NCBI RefSeq assembly: GCF_012489685.1
Contig: NC_080042.1
Location: 48,350,066-48,414,065 of the forward strand
Reading direction: 5' to 3'
DNA: 64,000 nt
Origin: Lotus japonicus
Lineage: Eukaryota; Streptophyta; Magnoliopsida; Fabales; Fabaceae
This document shows positions 1-12,180 of this stretch, piece by piece; positions within the stretch are counted from its first letter, which is position 1, and each line of letters begins with the position of its first letter. The notes beneath the pieces are model-generated. The model worked only from the letters and a program-made list of their open reading frames with translations. It searched no databases and was not told the DNA's origin. The translations under genes were made by a program, and so were the position numbers.

Positions 1-266
1 CTGCAAGCGCCGGCCACCAGCCCGGCGAAACCGGATAAGATCATTGCCTTGATGTCTTGCTTGACCGCTCCCACGCCCATCATCAGGGATGCTGTTGAGA
101 CCAGCCCGTCGTTGGCTCCCAAGACAGCTGCGCGAAGCCACTGAGATCTCTTTGAGTAGTCAAAGTCCTCGGTTTCGATTTCTAGAGGTGTTGTTGCTTG
201 TTGCTCAAGGTCATTGTTTGGGAGGACATGTTTGGCTTGGTTGAGGGATGTAGGGTTGGATGCCAT
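1..266 (-). CDS. Vacuolar iron transporter / nodulin-21-like protein, N-terminal exon (partial)
   Basis: Reading the minus strand from an ATG at 266 gives 88 codons that run off the left edge. A hydrophilic leader of about 45 residues with an acidic stretch (ETEDFDYSKR) is followed by SQWLRAAVLGANDGLVSTAS and a glycine-rich hydrophobic segment (MMGVGAV ... AGLVAGAC). The W-LRAAVLGANDGLVS block is the signature of the plant VIT1/CCC1 family, whose members move ferrous iron or manganese into the vacuole; legume members are called nodulin-21. The leader is short and lacks the long N terminus of VIT1 itself, which fits the smaller VTL/nodulin-21 subgroup. The block is the first membrane helix, and the remaining helices lie outside the window. 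The start is supported by a TATA box about 100 bp upstream and by no earlier in-frame homology. The subgroup (VTL versus VIT) is inference; the family call is firm. Confidence 0.9.
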   Translation of the reverse strand, partial: MASNPTSLNQAKHVLPNNDLEQQATTPLEIETEDFDYSKRSQWLRAAVLGANDGLVSTASLMMGVGAVKQDIKAMILSGFAGLVAGAC

Positions 267-360
267 GAGACAAAGGAAGTTAATTAGGAAAAGATAATCA
301 AGAGTATTAAGATGAAGATGAGTGTGTTTGGAGGAAGTGTGGAAGACACACGCTACGAAA

Positions 361-373
361 GGGGTATTTATGG
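361..373 (-). promoter_or_regulatory. TATA box of the VIT-like gene
   Basis: On the minus strand this reads CCATAAATACCCC, a good plant TATA element. It lies 95-107 bp upstream of the ATG at 266, which would place the transcription start near 330-340 and give a 5' leader of about 70 nt. The leader is rich in A and C, as is usual for plant leaders. Confidence 0.6.
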
Positions 374-1850
374 ATGAAAATGGTCTATGTTGGTGGAAAA
401 AGTGGGGCAAGACCACTACTTAACATACAAAAGATATTCTGATCACCGGGTCCGGGTCAATGTGAATGCAGTTGAGGTAAATACTTGGTTGGGAAATTTT
501 GCCGGCACAGTAAACGAGATTTCCTCCGTGCTGGATACCTGTGGACTGTGGTTTAAAAAGAAAAATTATTTATGTTATGCTCAGCCACAGTTGTACATGT
601 ATTTGAAATTTCCGATGGGTCTAGAAATAGTGTAAATTTTTCCTAACTTGTTAAATAATATGAGAAAGAAGTGAATGACTGAAGGAAAATTCACTCAAAT
701 TGTGAAATAGTAATCAAAGGATATATCGGACTAAAGGGTGCTTTGAGAGTTTTTTTACAGCAACTGAACTTTGTGTGTTGAAAATTATTGAGCCTGTGTA
801 AAATTAGAACACTGAGTCTGTGAACAAGATGAAATGTGTGCAAAAGAGGTTACTATAGTTTTGTTTGTACTTCATGTGCATACTCTAACATTTTCTCAAT
901 TGTGGCTGGGTATGCAATTTAGCAGAGGAAAAAGATATCAAACAAATGGGATGTCAATTTTCAGAATCAAAAGCATCTGAAAGTTGGAAAAGAAAACAGA
1001 AATAATGCTGTTAAGTATGTTTTGGAGACCAATGACACCCACTTAATTAAAGATAAAGACCTTTAGCAACAGACAATTGTAATCAAGTGGCAGAAAAATA
1101 TTCATAAGGATGTAATATGACTGCTTTTGTCCATAAAAAAAAAGATCACCTCTTTTATAAAAGTTCCAAATCACACATGAGGAGACTGTTGATCAGATAA
1201 AAAGCTTCATCCCAGAATAGTATACATAGAATCCCAAACGCAATTGAACTACTTAGGCAAAGGGAATTGATTTATTTGGTGGGAGAGGAAGAAGAAACTT
1301 AAGTAAGAGTTAACTGAACGACAATATATAAAAATGGTTTTGGTGAGCACAAAGAGTCAAGGACAAAGGTTAATTTAGGCGGTTATATTAAACCAGATGT
1401 GAAGCTCTGAAATGAGAATCATCAATAGGGCATGAGTATATAAGACAAGGACAAAGGTAATGATAACTCATATGCAAAAGGCTTCCTTTGCATGCAAAGA
1501 TTGGGGGTGAAGTGTGTTATTAAATTGTTCTTGTTTGTTTAATTTCCATCTTGTGCCAAAAATAAATTGAGGTATCTTGCCTTTCGTGTTGCGTTTTGAA
1601 ACACTTGAAATTCATGTGATTCTTACTTTAAGCTGATTCCTAGGATCATATTCATTGATAAAAAGCAACTTTAGCTGGGAACATTATTTTCATTTCTCTT
1701 TGTCACCTTTTTTTCCCGAGAAATGCTATTTTTTTCAAAACAAATCAATGAAATGCATTATGTACCATGTGTTTCTAGTGTATATATAAGGAAAACAGAA
1801 TGATTTGGCTGTGTAGAAGCAATTTGTTGTTTTTTAGTTCTAGGTTGTAT
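374..1850. other. Upstream intergenic region, no gene recognised
   Basis: AT-rich sequence upstream of the VIT-like gene. Short open frames such as 387-635 have no recognisable protein content. Nothing here matches the repeat families identified elsewhere in the window. Any distal regulatory elements of the left-hand gene would be in this stretch, but none can be named from sequence alone. Confidence 0.5.
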
Positions 1851-1854
1851 TGTA

Positions 1855-2250
1855 CGTTGGCTGGGAAACCAACATAATGATTTCATAAAAAATGATTATT
1901 CGAGGACTATTTTCTTCAATCCAAAGAAACGACTAAAATATATAAATAAAGACTTAAATCGGCTGAAAAATAAAAACTAGAAATATAAAGTAAAGGTTAA
2001 AAAAGAAGTAAAAGGATGGAGATAAATAAAGTATTGAAAAGAGAACTGAGGAAAAGTATATGAATAGAGAAAATACGGACAATTTGTAAGTTATATTGAT
2101 TGTTTGCTTGTGTTGTGGTACAATGACCCTCTCCCAACTTATGGAGAGTAATTCTTATAACTATGGCAGTTAATTTGACATCATACCACTAACTCAAGTC
2201 ATAAACACTCATAGATCATGTGGTTTCTGTGCCTTATCTCTCTTCGCCAT
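1855..2250 (-). repeat. Decayed Gypsy (Tat/Ogre-like) LTR fragment
   Basis: The order of short motifs resembles two other places in the window, 23020-23460 and 55217-55740. Each has a 'gattattcgagga'-like segment, then an AT-rich run of 'taaaagt/aaagctgaaa', then 'gtgttgtggtacaatgacc'-like sequence. The last of these is the LTR of a minus-strand Tat/Ogre-like element, so this is probably an old fragment of the same family. The match is by eye and diverged. Confidence 0.4.
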
Positions 2251-2535
2251 CCTGCAAAATTATTTCACCCTGATTTTCCTTATATTAACTAGGTCAATAG
2301 TGGAAAACCACGTTTCGTATTATTAAGGAGATGAACAACTTGCTTTGTACGCAGTTGAGACTATTCTAGAAGCTCAAAAATATCTTCTTCGTTTCGCTTA
2401 AGTTTTTATCTTTGGCTACAAATCATGTCCTAATGCAAATGACACATTCTCAAGCCTAGCCACGACAAAACACTGCCACCGAGCACAACAAGAGAAGCAC
2501 TCCAGAATTTGGGAAGAAAATAGAAAAGGTTAGTT

Positions 2536-2805
2536 GAGGGGTTGTTTTTAAAAAGTGTTGATTGCAAAGGTTCTATGAAGATCCTGAGTGAAGTCCACGA
2601 AGGTACCTGTGGAGCTCACAGGTCTAGAATGAAGATAAGGTGGTTTACCCACAAGCATGGTTTCTATTGGCCTTCTATCTCAGCGGATTGCAATAAATAT
2701 GCTCAAGGTTGTGTAGAGGGCCAAAGACATGGTCTAGTTCTTGTATGCTCTCGACTATCCTATGATTGGGTGGGAAAATGTCCCTTAGGCAGCTTCTCCA
2801 TTTGA
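2536..2805 (+). pseudogene. Gypsy integrase zinc-binding (H2C2) domain fragment
   Basis: An open frame of about 87 codons reads ILSEVHEGTCGAH ... KHGFYWPSISADC ... YAQGCVEGQRHG. This matches the N-terminal HHCC zinc-binding domain of plant Ty3/Gypsy integrases (H-E-G-x-C-G-x-H ... GYYWP ... D-C ... C-x2-C-Q). The final CxxC is altered: the second cysteine of the C-x-x-C-Q motif reads glycine (CVEGQ). There is no initiating ATG and no catalytic DDE core downstream. It is an isolated dead piece of a pol gene, perhaps from the same element as the LTR relic just to its left. Confidence 0.75.
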
Positions 2806-3179
2806 ATCCTTATTTAAGCAATCACACCTGCATGAAAGTTTCGGTATGTAGTGTTGTTAGGTAAGTAGTTTGGGTATAACTTGATAGTTTATCTAACACA
2901 CGAGAAGTATAATTGACACGTAGGTTCTTAGGATAACATATATAGAATCAGGGATATGTTTTAATTACTTTTAAATCTCGAAACTTGACTTTATTTGTAC
3001 CTTTATCTAAATATCCTTCCATGACCACAACATCAATTTCAAACTTATATCTGCATGAACTATGAACTAACCCCTTGCTTTAGTTTTTTTTCCTAGTCCC
3101 TTGGGTTCGATATCAGGGTCTTCACAATTCTATATTACTTGAGTGATAGTTTGTTAAGTTCAAACGCCAATCGTATCGT

Positions 3180-4245
3180 CTATCATGTTTTGAATGATAA
3201 CAATTTTCAAGAGTATAAATGTACTAATTATATATACCATGTGAATTGCATTTTTGGAAATTACTCTTTCACCCTTCAAGACAAATCATCTAGAGAAGCA
3301 AAGCAAGAGGATGGCATCAAAGCAATGAAGAGAAGCTCAAGCAAAGAAAAGAGAGGGAATACAAGCCAAGTGAAAGGAGTCAACCAAAGGACAAAGCTAC
3401 AATGGTAGACGAGAGAGTGAAGAAGAAATTCATACATGCTTTATCGTCCATGCAAGAAGATCAGTCAAAGCATCAAGGCAGACTATACAAGCAAATGAAC
3501 GCTTTATCTACCGAAAAGTCTGACCATTAGAAGAAGTAGGAGAATGATCAAAGCTTCAGCGTGCATATTGAATAAGCTAAGGATGATCAAGAGGTACATC
3601 ACAACAACTCTAGCAAAGGAGAGCTATATCTGCTAGAACGTCTATCAGGAGAAGGCAATCAAGTTGAAGAGATCAAGAAACACGTATGGTCAAATCATAA
3701 AGATCATCTTCACAAGGAAGAGCTCAAGCATTGAAGCACATCCTCTTGAGAAAATAATCAAAGGCTTCAGAACTTCACATGGAAGGTCAAGCAAATCTTC
3801 AAGGACATACAATGCAAGAACTGTCCAAGCCATCAGATTGTTTGAGAAGACGATACTCAACGTCTGCTAGATCGTCTATCTCAAGGCTAACCTAAGGAAA
3901 ACATTGTTCAGAGAAAAGAGCGTCATATTCAAATGGAAATATCTCTAACATTCTTGAGAAGAAAGTCAAGTGCTAAGAAATCACATGATACTCTACAGAG
4001 CACTCTGACCAAGGAAACTAGTGCAACATGTCAACATCAAAGTTTCCTCCTCCTCTCTCATCAAAGCATCTATCTAATACAGAAAAACTAGATAATCCAT
4101 TTCTGAAGAATTTGGTCAAAGATGAAAGCCTCAAATACTGAATGACCAACATACAAAAGGATTGAAGCATGCGCCAAACTGATAAATCTTCTAAAATGAG
4201 GAATGGCTGAAGAAAGAGCTTCGTCTGAGACAAACATGATGATCC
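3180..4245 (+). repeat. Copia-like (SIRE-type) LTR fragment
   Basis: It begins with GTTTTGAATGATAACA and continues with A/G-rich text of the 'gaagagctcaagcattgaag' kind, typical of long legume Copia LTRs. A similar start occurs in opposite orientation near 11540-11570. No coding capacity was seen. The right limit, where the inverted G-rich sequence near 4262 begins, is approximate. Confidence 0.4.
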
Positions 4246-4249
4246 AAAA

Positions 4250-4600
4250 TACGCATAGGAAGGGGGGGGGTTGAATTGTGCCCTTCAAAAACTTCAAGAT
4301 CCAAACGACGGATGATGATTAGACGATGATCTACTTCGTTTGGCACATCGTATAAGCATAAGTAAATGAAAGAGACAATCACACACAAACATTTATCCTG
4401 GTTCACCCCCATAACAGAACGATAGGGTTACGTCCAGTCCTTGGCAGAACCAAGATTTCACTAAGTGTAAGTATCAAGGACTCCTCCTTACAAGCAAGTA
4501 TTCTTCAGTTTGCCTCCTTAGGCAAGAGTATTGTTTAGCAACTGCCTCTCAAGGCATTGAGTATTATCGCCTATCCAGGCCTTGTATTATTTGTTCTAGC
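4250..4600 (-). repeat. Copia-like LTR relic, first part (interrupted by solo LTR)
   Basis: On the minus strand this ends in the C-rich 'caattcaaccccccccc' block found at the 3' end of SIRE-like LTRs. It also contains the 'tggttcacccccataac' segment that recurs inverted near 21560-21600. It continues at 5831 after the inserted solo LTR. The sequence on both sides of the insertion consists of imperfect repeats of 'tgcctctccaggcattgag' plus 'tattctt'. Confidence 0.55.
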
Positions 4601-4859
4601 TGTAAGATCAAGTTTTGATCTAGTAGTACAACTCTATGTTTTGATGATTACAAGTTAACTATTAAGTATGAACAATTATGGTACTCTAACGTTGTTTTCT
4701 GAGTGTTCAAATGACAGGCCAAGACTCTGGTCCTATTTCACATGATTCAGAAGCACAATGCTAAAAGAGTAACCTCTACATCGCTTTCGCACGTACTATG
4801 TTCAACCTGAACAGTAGATCAAGCTTCAGAAGATCTGAAGAATATAAAGCTCTGATATG

Positions 4860-4965
4860 GATTCAGCTCACTAGAAGCTCTGAAGGATCAGAAGCTCTGA
4901 GGATCATACACTCTGAAGGATCATACGCTCTGAAGGATCAGAAGCTCTGAAAGTCCAGAAGCTGA
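4860..4965 (+). repeat. Short degenerate tandem repeats inside the solo LTR
   Basis: Variants of 'ctgaaggatcagaagct' and 'ctgaggatcatacact' recur every 15-25 bp. They sit upstream of the LTR TATA box, where such arrays often form the enhancer part of U3. Confidence 0.6.
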
Positions 4966-5292
4966 GTAGTGAAGATTCTGAAGTCCAAGAGTAAGCTGGC
5001 TCTGAAGACCAAGTACTTCTCCTCTGAGTCCAGAAGCAGAAGGTATAAAGGTCAGAGGATCCAAGCTTCCCTCTGACTCTGATCACCAAGCTTCACAAGT
5101 TTCAAGATGAGGCATCACTCTGATCAGAAGTCAACAATGATAAATGTCATGTCGCTATCCAAAGTACAAAAACAATTGTACCATTCTTGACGACCTTACC
5201 TAACTGATTCAGCCACAGCAGAACCTGGAAAACCAAGATCTGCCCTCCAACGGTAGCATCTCCATGCAACATCCAAACCCTAATCCTTTGAG

Positions 5293-5300
5293 TATATAAA
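5293..5300 (+). promoter_or_regulatory. TATA box of the solo LTR
   Basis: TATATAAA at about 690 bp into the LTR, with 'gaggctgaag' following. This is the probable Pol II promoter of the U3/R boundary. Confidence 0.55.
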
Positions 5301-5830
5301 GAGGCTGAAGATTGAAAGATGCCGCCTAAGAAACTTGTTCACGCGCAATCAATATTCAAATATTCTCTTAGAAATCTTTCTTCAAATAGAGCTAAGTGTG
5401 TTTACTATTAGCTTTCTAAGAAGCATTTATTTGTAAACCAAAAACCTTCAAACAGTTGTTTGATTTTCCTTTAGGCGATCAAGGTTGATCGGATCCTAGA
5501 GAAGACTAAGAGAGTGAATCTTAGTGATAGCTAAGTCTGTGTATTGTTAGTCACTTTGCAGGTAGCAAGTGCAGTTGTAACAAACTCTGATTAGTGGATT
5601 GCCTTCATTCTAAGAAGGAAGAAATCACCTTAACGGGTGGACTGGATTAGCTTGAGGGATTTATCAAGTGAACCAGGATAAAATCATTTGTGTGCTTTCC
5701 TTAACTCTTATCTTAGCACTTTTATCCTTGGTGATTGAAGAGATTTATTTAAATCTCAAGTGGGTCGAGTTTTTAGTTTTAAAACGCTATTCAAACCCCC
5801 CTCCCCTTTCTATCGTTTTTCGTACCTTCA

Positions 5831-6405
5831 CTAGCCTCTCAATGTTGTTGAGTATTCTTGGTGCCTCTTTAGGATAAGTATTAGTTTTCAACTTGCCTCT
5901 CCAGGCATTGAGTATTCTTTGTCCTAGTCTCTCCAAGAATATGAGTATTATTTCAGAACTGCCTCTCCAGGCATTAAGTTTTCTTTGTCCTTGCCTCTCC
6001 AGGCAGACGAAAGTATTAGAAGGACTTCTTCTAAGTGATCTTTCTCAAGACCACTTCTCCTAATTTTACAATCTCTTCTCAATAAGAGTGATAGTAGTAA
6101 TATGAAGCGCGAAGACCTATAGAATTACTTTATGTTCTTTTACAACAAGAAGAAAGAAAAGATTTGACTCCTAACTGTGTTTCTCCTTGCTGCAGAGGAT
6201 GATGAAGATGTCTTTGTTTGAGCTCCAGCCTCTAGAATTTTCTCCAGACGTTAAAGATATGATCTTCAGAGACCGTCTGGAAGAACTGAGCTGGATTAGA
6301 ATATTCTGATTGAATCCCAATTGAATTCTTGAAAGGTCTGGTGTTTGGACTTGCAAAAGCCGCCTTGTAAAGTCTTCAAGTCTTCGTATTTATAGTTCCA
6401 GGTCT
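5831..6405 (-). repeat. Copia-like LTR relic, second part, with TGCCTCTCCAGGCA repeats
   Basis: Continuation of the relic that ends at 4600. Copies of 'tgcctctccaggcattgag' are spaced by 'tattctt' (5835-6005). The same array occurs inverted at 21140-21480, so the two sites are copies of one LTR family in opposite orientation. The CCTGGAG/CTCCAGG core is itself palindromic. Confidence 0.55.
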
Positions 6406-7110
6406 TCTGTCCAGGTTTTAGCGTAGATTAAATAAATTAATTTCTTATTCACGCCTAGGTTTCGGGGTATCGTGAAAGGAACTTGAACAAGTGTTTGCAG
6501 TTTTGGATAAGTTAACGAAGGAGAAAGTTCAGTAATTGACTAAGGATAGCACTGTAGTCAGTTTAAATGATAGCTCGAGCCATTTCCACACCCGGCTAAG
6601 GTCGAGAGTGTCCGAAAAAGGCTATTTCCCCTCTTAGAGCAGTGTTCAAACGAAATTCAAAATCCTTAGAAAAATAAGAACCTCTCTTTATTTCTCCATG
6701 ACCAACATTTCGACACGGAACTCTAGACTGTACGCAGTACGCACGATATGTTTTGCTTCCCGGAAGTTCGGTGCAGCTAAATTCTATCTTCTCAAGGACT
6801 TTAATTTAAGCCCTGGATGAAGACTTTTTCTATTCAGAGCTTCTAATGAAGTTTCCATCCGCGTATTCTTATTTATTTCGACGACTGCAACCTTTCCTCA
6901 GAAGGAAGTTTTCTTATCCGACATTAGCTGCAAAAAGTAGTTTTTCAGGGCATTTTGACTCGTACCGCTTCTGGATCGTTTTCTTCTAATTCAAAAAACC
7001 TGTTTTGAGTTCTGAAATTCCGTCGCCGGAAATTCACTTTAAATCCACAGATGAATGTACTGGAAAAATCAAAATCGTGAAATATTCATTTTCCTGCGAT
7101 TTCTCTCTCC

Positions 7111-7118
7111 TATAAAAG
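7111..7118 (+). promoter_or_regulatory. TATA box of the Tekay-type LTR
   Basis: TATAAAAG about 700 bp into the LTR. The two other copies have TATA elements at the corresponding place (20012-20021 and 29347-29357, minus strand). Confidence 0.55.
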
Positions 7119-8799
7119 GAGAAAAATTACAATATATCTCAATTCCACCCATTCAAGGCTGGGAGAGATAGGGAAGAGACGGAGATCTTTGCCGATTCTT
7201 GATAGATCTTCGTGCTGATCGTTGTTATTTCTCGACATCGAGGTATTCTTGCTTGTTCTTGCCTCTGATAATCTTTTATATCGTGTTTCTTCATCTCTTT
7301 CTAAGCTCCTAGTTTTGAGCCTTTTGTAAAATTGTCTGATTACTTCGATTTTTCTTTGGATTTACCTTCCACTACAACCCAACAAACTCGATCACTCGAC
7401 GATGCGCGCCGATTTCGATCGAGTCACCATAGATCCGAGAAACGGACTAAAAAACCCATTTTCTTCACATGTGCTTACTTTCTGATTAAAAAGTCGCAAT
7501 CAAACTTAGTGCCCTTGAGATTAATTGCTATAAACGTCATTCTCTACGACCCTATCAAATTCTTTTTCAAAATTTAAACTTTAAGTTTTTGAGCCTAAAA
7601 TCTTGACCAAATTACCCCTATTTCATTTTTCGACCCGATTATTTTTCCGAGCTTTGTTTTACCCTAGTTATGACCTAAGATTACCTAGGAATTAAATTAG
7701 ATTGAAGAAAAAGCCCCGAAACACTAAAATTGGGTAGTGGCCGAGACTTACATGTATTAGGACTGGGGGGGAGCTCAAATCTGGGAAAATTTGGCCTTAA
7801 GCTTACTGTAGCCTTTTAAGTCGCCGAAAGTTTGGCTTTGGTTTCGTGTCATTCCGAGTTCTGTAGCTCGAGTTATGCACGTTTTAGTGAGCAAAGGTAA
7901 ACATTAGAATTTTCTGGTTTGGTTTCACGTGTCAAACTCACCCATTCGTGGAAACTCTTCCATTTGTGTTTAAAGGTCGTACTCTGAAGCTTATGAAGCT
8001 TTATCCGACGTTAGTTAGCATTGTTTAGATTCAATTGTTATTAGAAGCTAAGCAATGTTGTTTTTTCTTAAGGTTCCGACTTAGCTGAACCAAGAGGAGC
8101 TGATTTGGAACAAGCAGAGTGTTTTCAAGATGAAGCGGAACATACCAGAGGTGAGGGAAACTTACTTACTAGTTAATTATTTAGGCGTCGATAACTTTGA
8201 CTTGTTTATTTGATTGTGATGATGTTGATTGAGCTGAATTGGAAAATGTTTTCTGAGGCTTCAACCGTTGTTAAACCTTGAGACTTGTGTCTCCCTTTTT
8301 TGGGGCTTCAGCCGACATATGTGTTTATGATTTGATTGTAGCTATGATTGATGTTGACTGAATCATATACCTTTTTGATATCTGCAAATATGCTTGTTGG
8401 ATTGTACTAACTGGATTGTGCAATTATATATGTATATATATATCTGTGGATCGACGGAGTGTGGGGAAACGTGAGGTTGTACCATACTAGTGACTGAACT
8501 TTTAAGGGAATAAATAACAGTTCGGACTAAGGTTCGAACCTTTGTCGTGTTAGGGGATCGAGACCTTCTCGGGGAATTACTTAGGTTTGTTGGGATCTTT
8601 TGACTTATAGAGTTTTGAAACAAAAGAGAAATGGAACTTGACTTCATAAATGAAATTCATAATGCATTAACCAAAGATAGAACACCTTCAAATAATAATG
8701 ACACTTTCTTCAAAAGACTTAGGATCTGAAATGAGTTTGGAAAACGAGAAAGGTCGACGATCTAATTGAGGAAAATCCTTTAGTGCGATAGCACCTCTT

Positions 8800-9130
8800 G
8801 CTCCTTTAACAGTTTATCTAGCCATCCAAAAGATGATCCAGGGATGATTGGAAAGTCCCCAAGTTGGACTACACCATCTTTTCTCATTGAGCAGCCTTTC
8901 GGCCATCGAGTTGATGAGCCTGGGTAAATTGAAAAGCCACTGAGTGCGAGGGGCATTCTCCTTGTTCGTGGAACAGCCTTTTGACCATCGAGCTGGTGAG
9001 CCAAAGTAACTTGAAAGGTCACTGAATGTGAGTAGCACTCCCTTTTGCTCGTTGGGAAACTTGTTAGGACATCGAGTCGATGAGCTAGAGTGACTAGAAA
9101 AGTTACTAAGTGCCACTAGCACTTCCTTCT
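8800..9130 (+). repeat. Tandem repeat of about 85 bp inside the Tekay LTR
   Basis: About three and a half diverged units each contain 'ccatcgag(t/c)tg(a/g)tgagc', then 'gaaaagccactgagtgcgag', then 'gcactcc'. The other two LTR copies carry a 36-bp array at the corresponding place, so this region of the LTR is a hot spot for repeat growth. Confidence 0.6.
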
Positions 9131-10332
9131 TTACCTTAGGGTATTGTAGAGACAATATACTCTAGCTAGACATGCGTACCTTAGTGAGGACGATTCGTTG
9201 TTTGGCTAACCGTATTGCATTCATGCATACATTTCTTGGGGAGTGTGCTGCTTTCCGAAGTACGATCTCAGATCGAGACTTCATTGGAGCAATGTGCTTC
9301 ACAGGAGCGAGGTGCTTCATAGGAGCGTGGTGCTTCGGCAAAGCGAGCTACTTCGGGCATAACAAACAGATATAGTTAAACCGAGCTGGCCAGGACTGAT
9401 CTGTGCCCAACTTTAAGTGGCAATGCCATTGGCTTGTCCCGCCGATCATGTTGGTGGCGTTTATCCCGATCATCTTTTGAGCATGACATTGCATTGGAAC
9501 ACCATGCATCTTACCATATTTGATGATGTGATGATGATATATTTGTTAGTTGTGATGATGATATATTTGTTAGTGTTGAAATGATTATATTCTATGTATA
9601 TACACTAGGATATGCCATGAAGAACCTATATATGTATATACCCCCTTATCGTTACATGTTGTTTGTATTATCTACATTATTCTGTGAGTTGACCCTCGCA
9701 CCTTGCCTTGTTTGTATTGTTTGTGTTTGGGCGGTTGGCAAACTTCCAGATGATCGATAGACGGTTCGAGATGATGCGTCTTTTGGGGAGGATCCAGAAC
9801 GGAATGACTACAACTAAGCCTTCGACAAGGACCAGGATTCCATGCATGATCAGATGAGTGTCGATGATATTAGTATAGGGTATGGTTGGTTAGAGTCTAC
9901 TGATATTGGTTGTCATTGTCATAGCTCTGATTCGTCATTTGTATTTTGGGGCAGGGTAGTTCCCCGACACATTACTTTTTGTGTGGTTCTTTGTAATGGG
10001 AATCACAGGGAGTAGTCGGACGTAGGAAGTCCGGAGGGGGCCGTTTTGGGCAGACACTCCCACTTTTGAATAAATGTACTTACAACTTTGTCACTCTGAT
10101 CACTGGATCTGTACGTTTTGCCTTCGGGCTTACTTTTGTCACTTTCTACTACTTATGGTTACAGCGGAGTTGTATATCTATGTTGTACATTAGTTATGTT
10201 GTGCAATTTTGGGTTGAGTCTTTAGTTTGAAAAGTCTTTTAATTTAAAAAGAAAACGAAAAAAATTTCCTACATTTTCCGCTTTATTTTATTTTTGAGTT
10301 ACTAAGTGACACCCGAAAATCGGGATGTTACA

Positions 10333-12180
10333 ATGACTGTTGCATCGAACTGTACTGAAGTCAACAAATGTGATGATGTGGTTCAACTCGATGCAAACCT
10401 AATGCTTGGGAATGTGCAATTTTCTTAAGCATAGGTCAGTGCTATTACCCGTTGATATGACCAAACAACTTGTTGATGGATGGAGCGTTGTACTTTCAGC
10501 CTGTGTCACTGTGCAGTGTCAGATCCCGTGCAGCTGCAGATCTCGAGACTTCTTTGACTGGCTTCCTTGTGGAGTTTCTTCGATCAGACGATGAGGTATG
10601 TTTCACTGATGAGGTAGACTGTTAGTGAGTAGCTTCATCTCTTCACCATTCAACAGATATCCTTATTTTTCCTTTTTGATGTAGACGATGGTTGTAGGAA
10701 AAAGTGACTTGAAGCTTCTTCCTTAGGAAATGGATGAGTTGATGATGTGTCGACATAGACAATGGACTTCATCCCATTCCTAAGGAGAGAGAGAGAAAGA
10801 GGGAAACCTTCAAGTTTGAAGGTTATAATGATTTTCCTTGGTCATTGTGCATATTTGATGGTTGCGTGAAGCTTTGCACTTTGACCTCTCTCTCTCTCTA
10901 TTATGTTGTCAGAGATATTTTCCATGTTTACATGATGTTTGCTTTCTCTGAACACAGTTTCTTCTGGTTGGCCAACTTTAGTTAGACGGTGATACTCCTC
11001 TGCAAGTTCTCCTTTCTTCCTTCTGCATATGATCGTTTTTTCTCCATAAGACGATCTTGCTCTTTTTCTAGAAGGTCTTCTGATCTTTTGTTGACAACTC
11101 TTCTTTCTGTGGTGTGTTGTCTTGTCTTCTTTTCAGCGCTGATCAGAATCTTTCTGTTGAAGAATCGCACTTGCTAATTTTGGCGATTTCTCCTCTTGAG
11201 ACGATCTTCAACTTTCTTCCTAAGCTCCTTTATCATCATAGAGTCAGACGATGATATTCCTTTTTGAGCTCTGTCTTTTCCTTGTGTAGACGATCCTTGC
11301 AGATATGGCTTCCTTCTTGAGCAGCAGACTAATTACTTAGATTGTCCTTGTTTATCCCGAATTTCAATTCATATAAAATCTAAGACAAACGAGTAGATAA
11401 TAAGTTCTTAGTCTTTAACTATGCTTGTTTGTCCTGAAATTCAATTCACATGAAGTTCCAAGATGTAACAAGTAAGTCACATCTGATTGGCTCTTGAAAA
11501 GTAAACAACAAGGATTCATTAGATTGTATTGAAAGACGCTTGAAAATTGTTATCATTCAAAACAAGATACACGGTGAAGGCGTTTTAACTTAATAAAGCA
11601 AAGCAAGCAGAGCTTCAAAGGAAACCAATGTCTATCATGATATCAAGACTGCTAGGTCAAGAGAGAAGCATGATGATATGAGCTCAATAGAAGAATCATC
11701 TGAATGAGAATCAATCATGCGAAGAAAGGTTGTCGTCTGAAGAACTGACGAAGGATGAAGATGACAAAAGCAGAAGATCACCTGAAGAAGAATCAAGCTC
11801 TTACTCAAGCAAGCTGCAAAGTCAAATCAAGCAAACTTCTCATTGAAGATAAAGCCAAAAAGCTTTGTGCAGAAGATTCAAGTTGAAAATCAAATATCTG
11901 ACAATGCTATGATGAAGAGAAAAGTTCCGTGGTGTCACTATCAGGTTTCCATATCTCTACACCAATGGATAGAAACTCAGACCTATGCTACCTGCTACAT
12001 GACAGATTGTATCTTTACGGCATAAGGTCTCAATCAAACTGTACTATGTTGTGACTCAAGTACCTTTTGTATAGTTTGATCCAACGGCTAGAAGTTCCTG
12101 TGAACTACATGCTCCAATGGGCTGCAACAGCTATCTTTTTCACAGAAGATTCAAGAGTATAAAGGGACGAAGTGAAGTGT
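10333..12180 (-). repeat. Copia-like LTR-derived sequence, degraded
   Basis: No protein-coding content is recognisable. 'agacgat' and 'gacgatg' motifs recur, and 'ttgaaaattgttatcattcaa' near 11540 is the inverse of the Copia-like LTR start at 3188. Short GA/CT runs lie at 10787-10803 and 10887-10900. It most likely represents one or more minus-strand Copia-like LTRs, but no boundaries with target duplications could be placed. Confidence 0.35.

Larger units (their letters stand above)
4601..5830 (+). mobile_element. Solo LTR, Copia SIRE/Maximus-like, 1,230 bp
   Basis: It begins TGTAAGATCAAG at 4601 and ends CGTACCTTCA at 5830, so it has TG...CA termini. CTAGC lies directly on each side (4596-4600 and 5831-5835), an exact 5-bp target duplication, and there is no internal region. 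The C-rich 'ccccccctcccc' near the 3' end is typical of SIRE-like LTRs. A TATA box lies at 5293-5300. The 5' half carries short degenerate repeats of 'gaaggatcagaagctctg' at about 4860-4960. The target is an older Copia-like LTR, so this insertion is the younger of the two. Confidence 0.9.
6410..10332 (+). mobile_element. Tekay-type Gypsy LTR, about 3.9 kb, diverged, no internal region
   Basis: The left end aligns by eye with the start of the Tekay LTR seen inverted at 30461. Both have 'ttcttattcacg', then 'aggttt', then 'tatcgtgaa'. The right end is 'gaaaatcgggatgttaca', the inverse of the TGTAACACCCCGAT terminus at 16804 and 25517. No primer-binding site follows, so it is a solo or truncated LTR in plus orientation. 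No clear target duplication was found and the left limit is uncertain by about 15 bp. A TATA box lies at 7111-7118. Confidence 0.7.

Noticed and set aside
6410..10332. Complete Tekay element
   Set aside because: The 3.9 kb aligns end to end with single LTRs of the family; no primer site, gag or second LTR was found.
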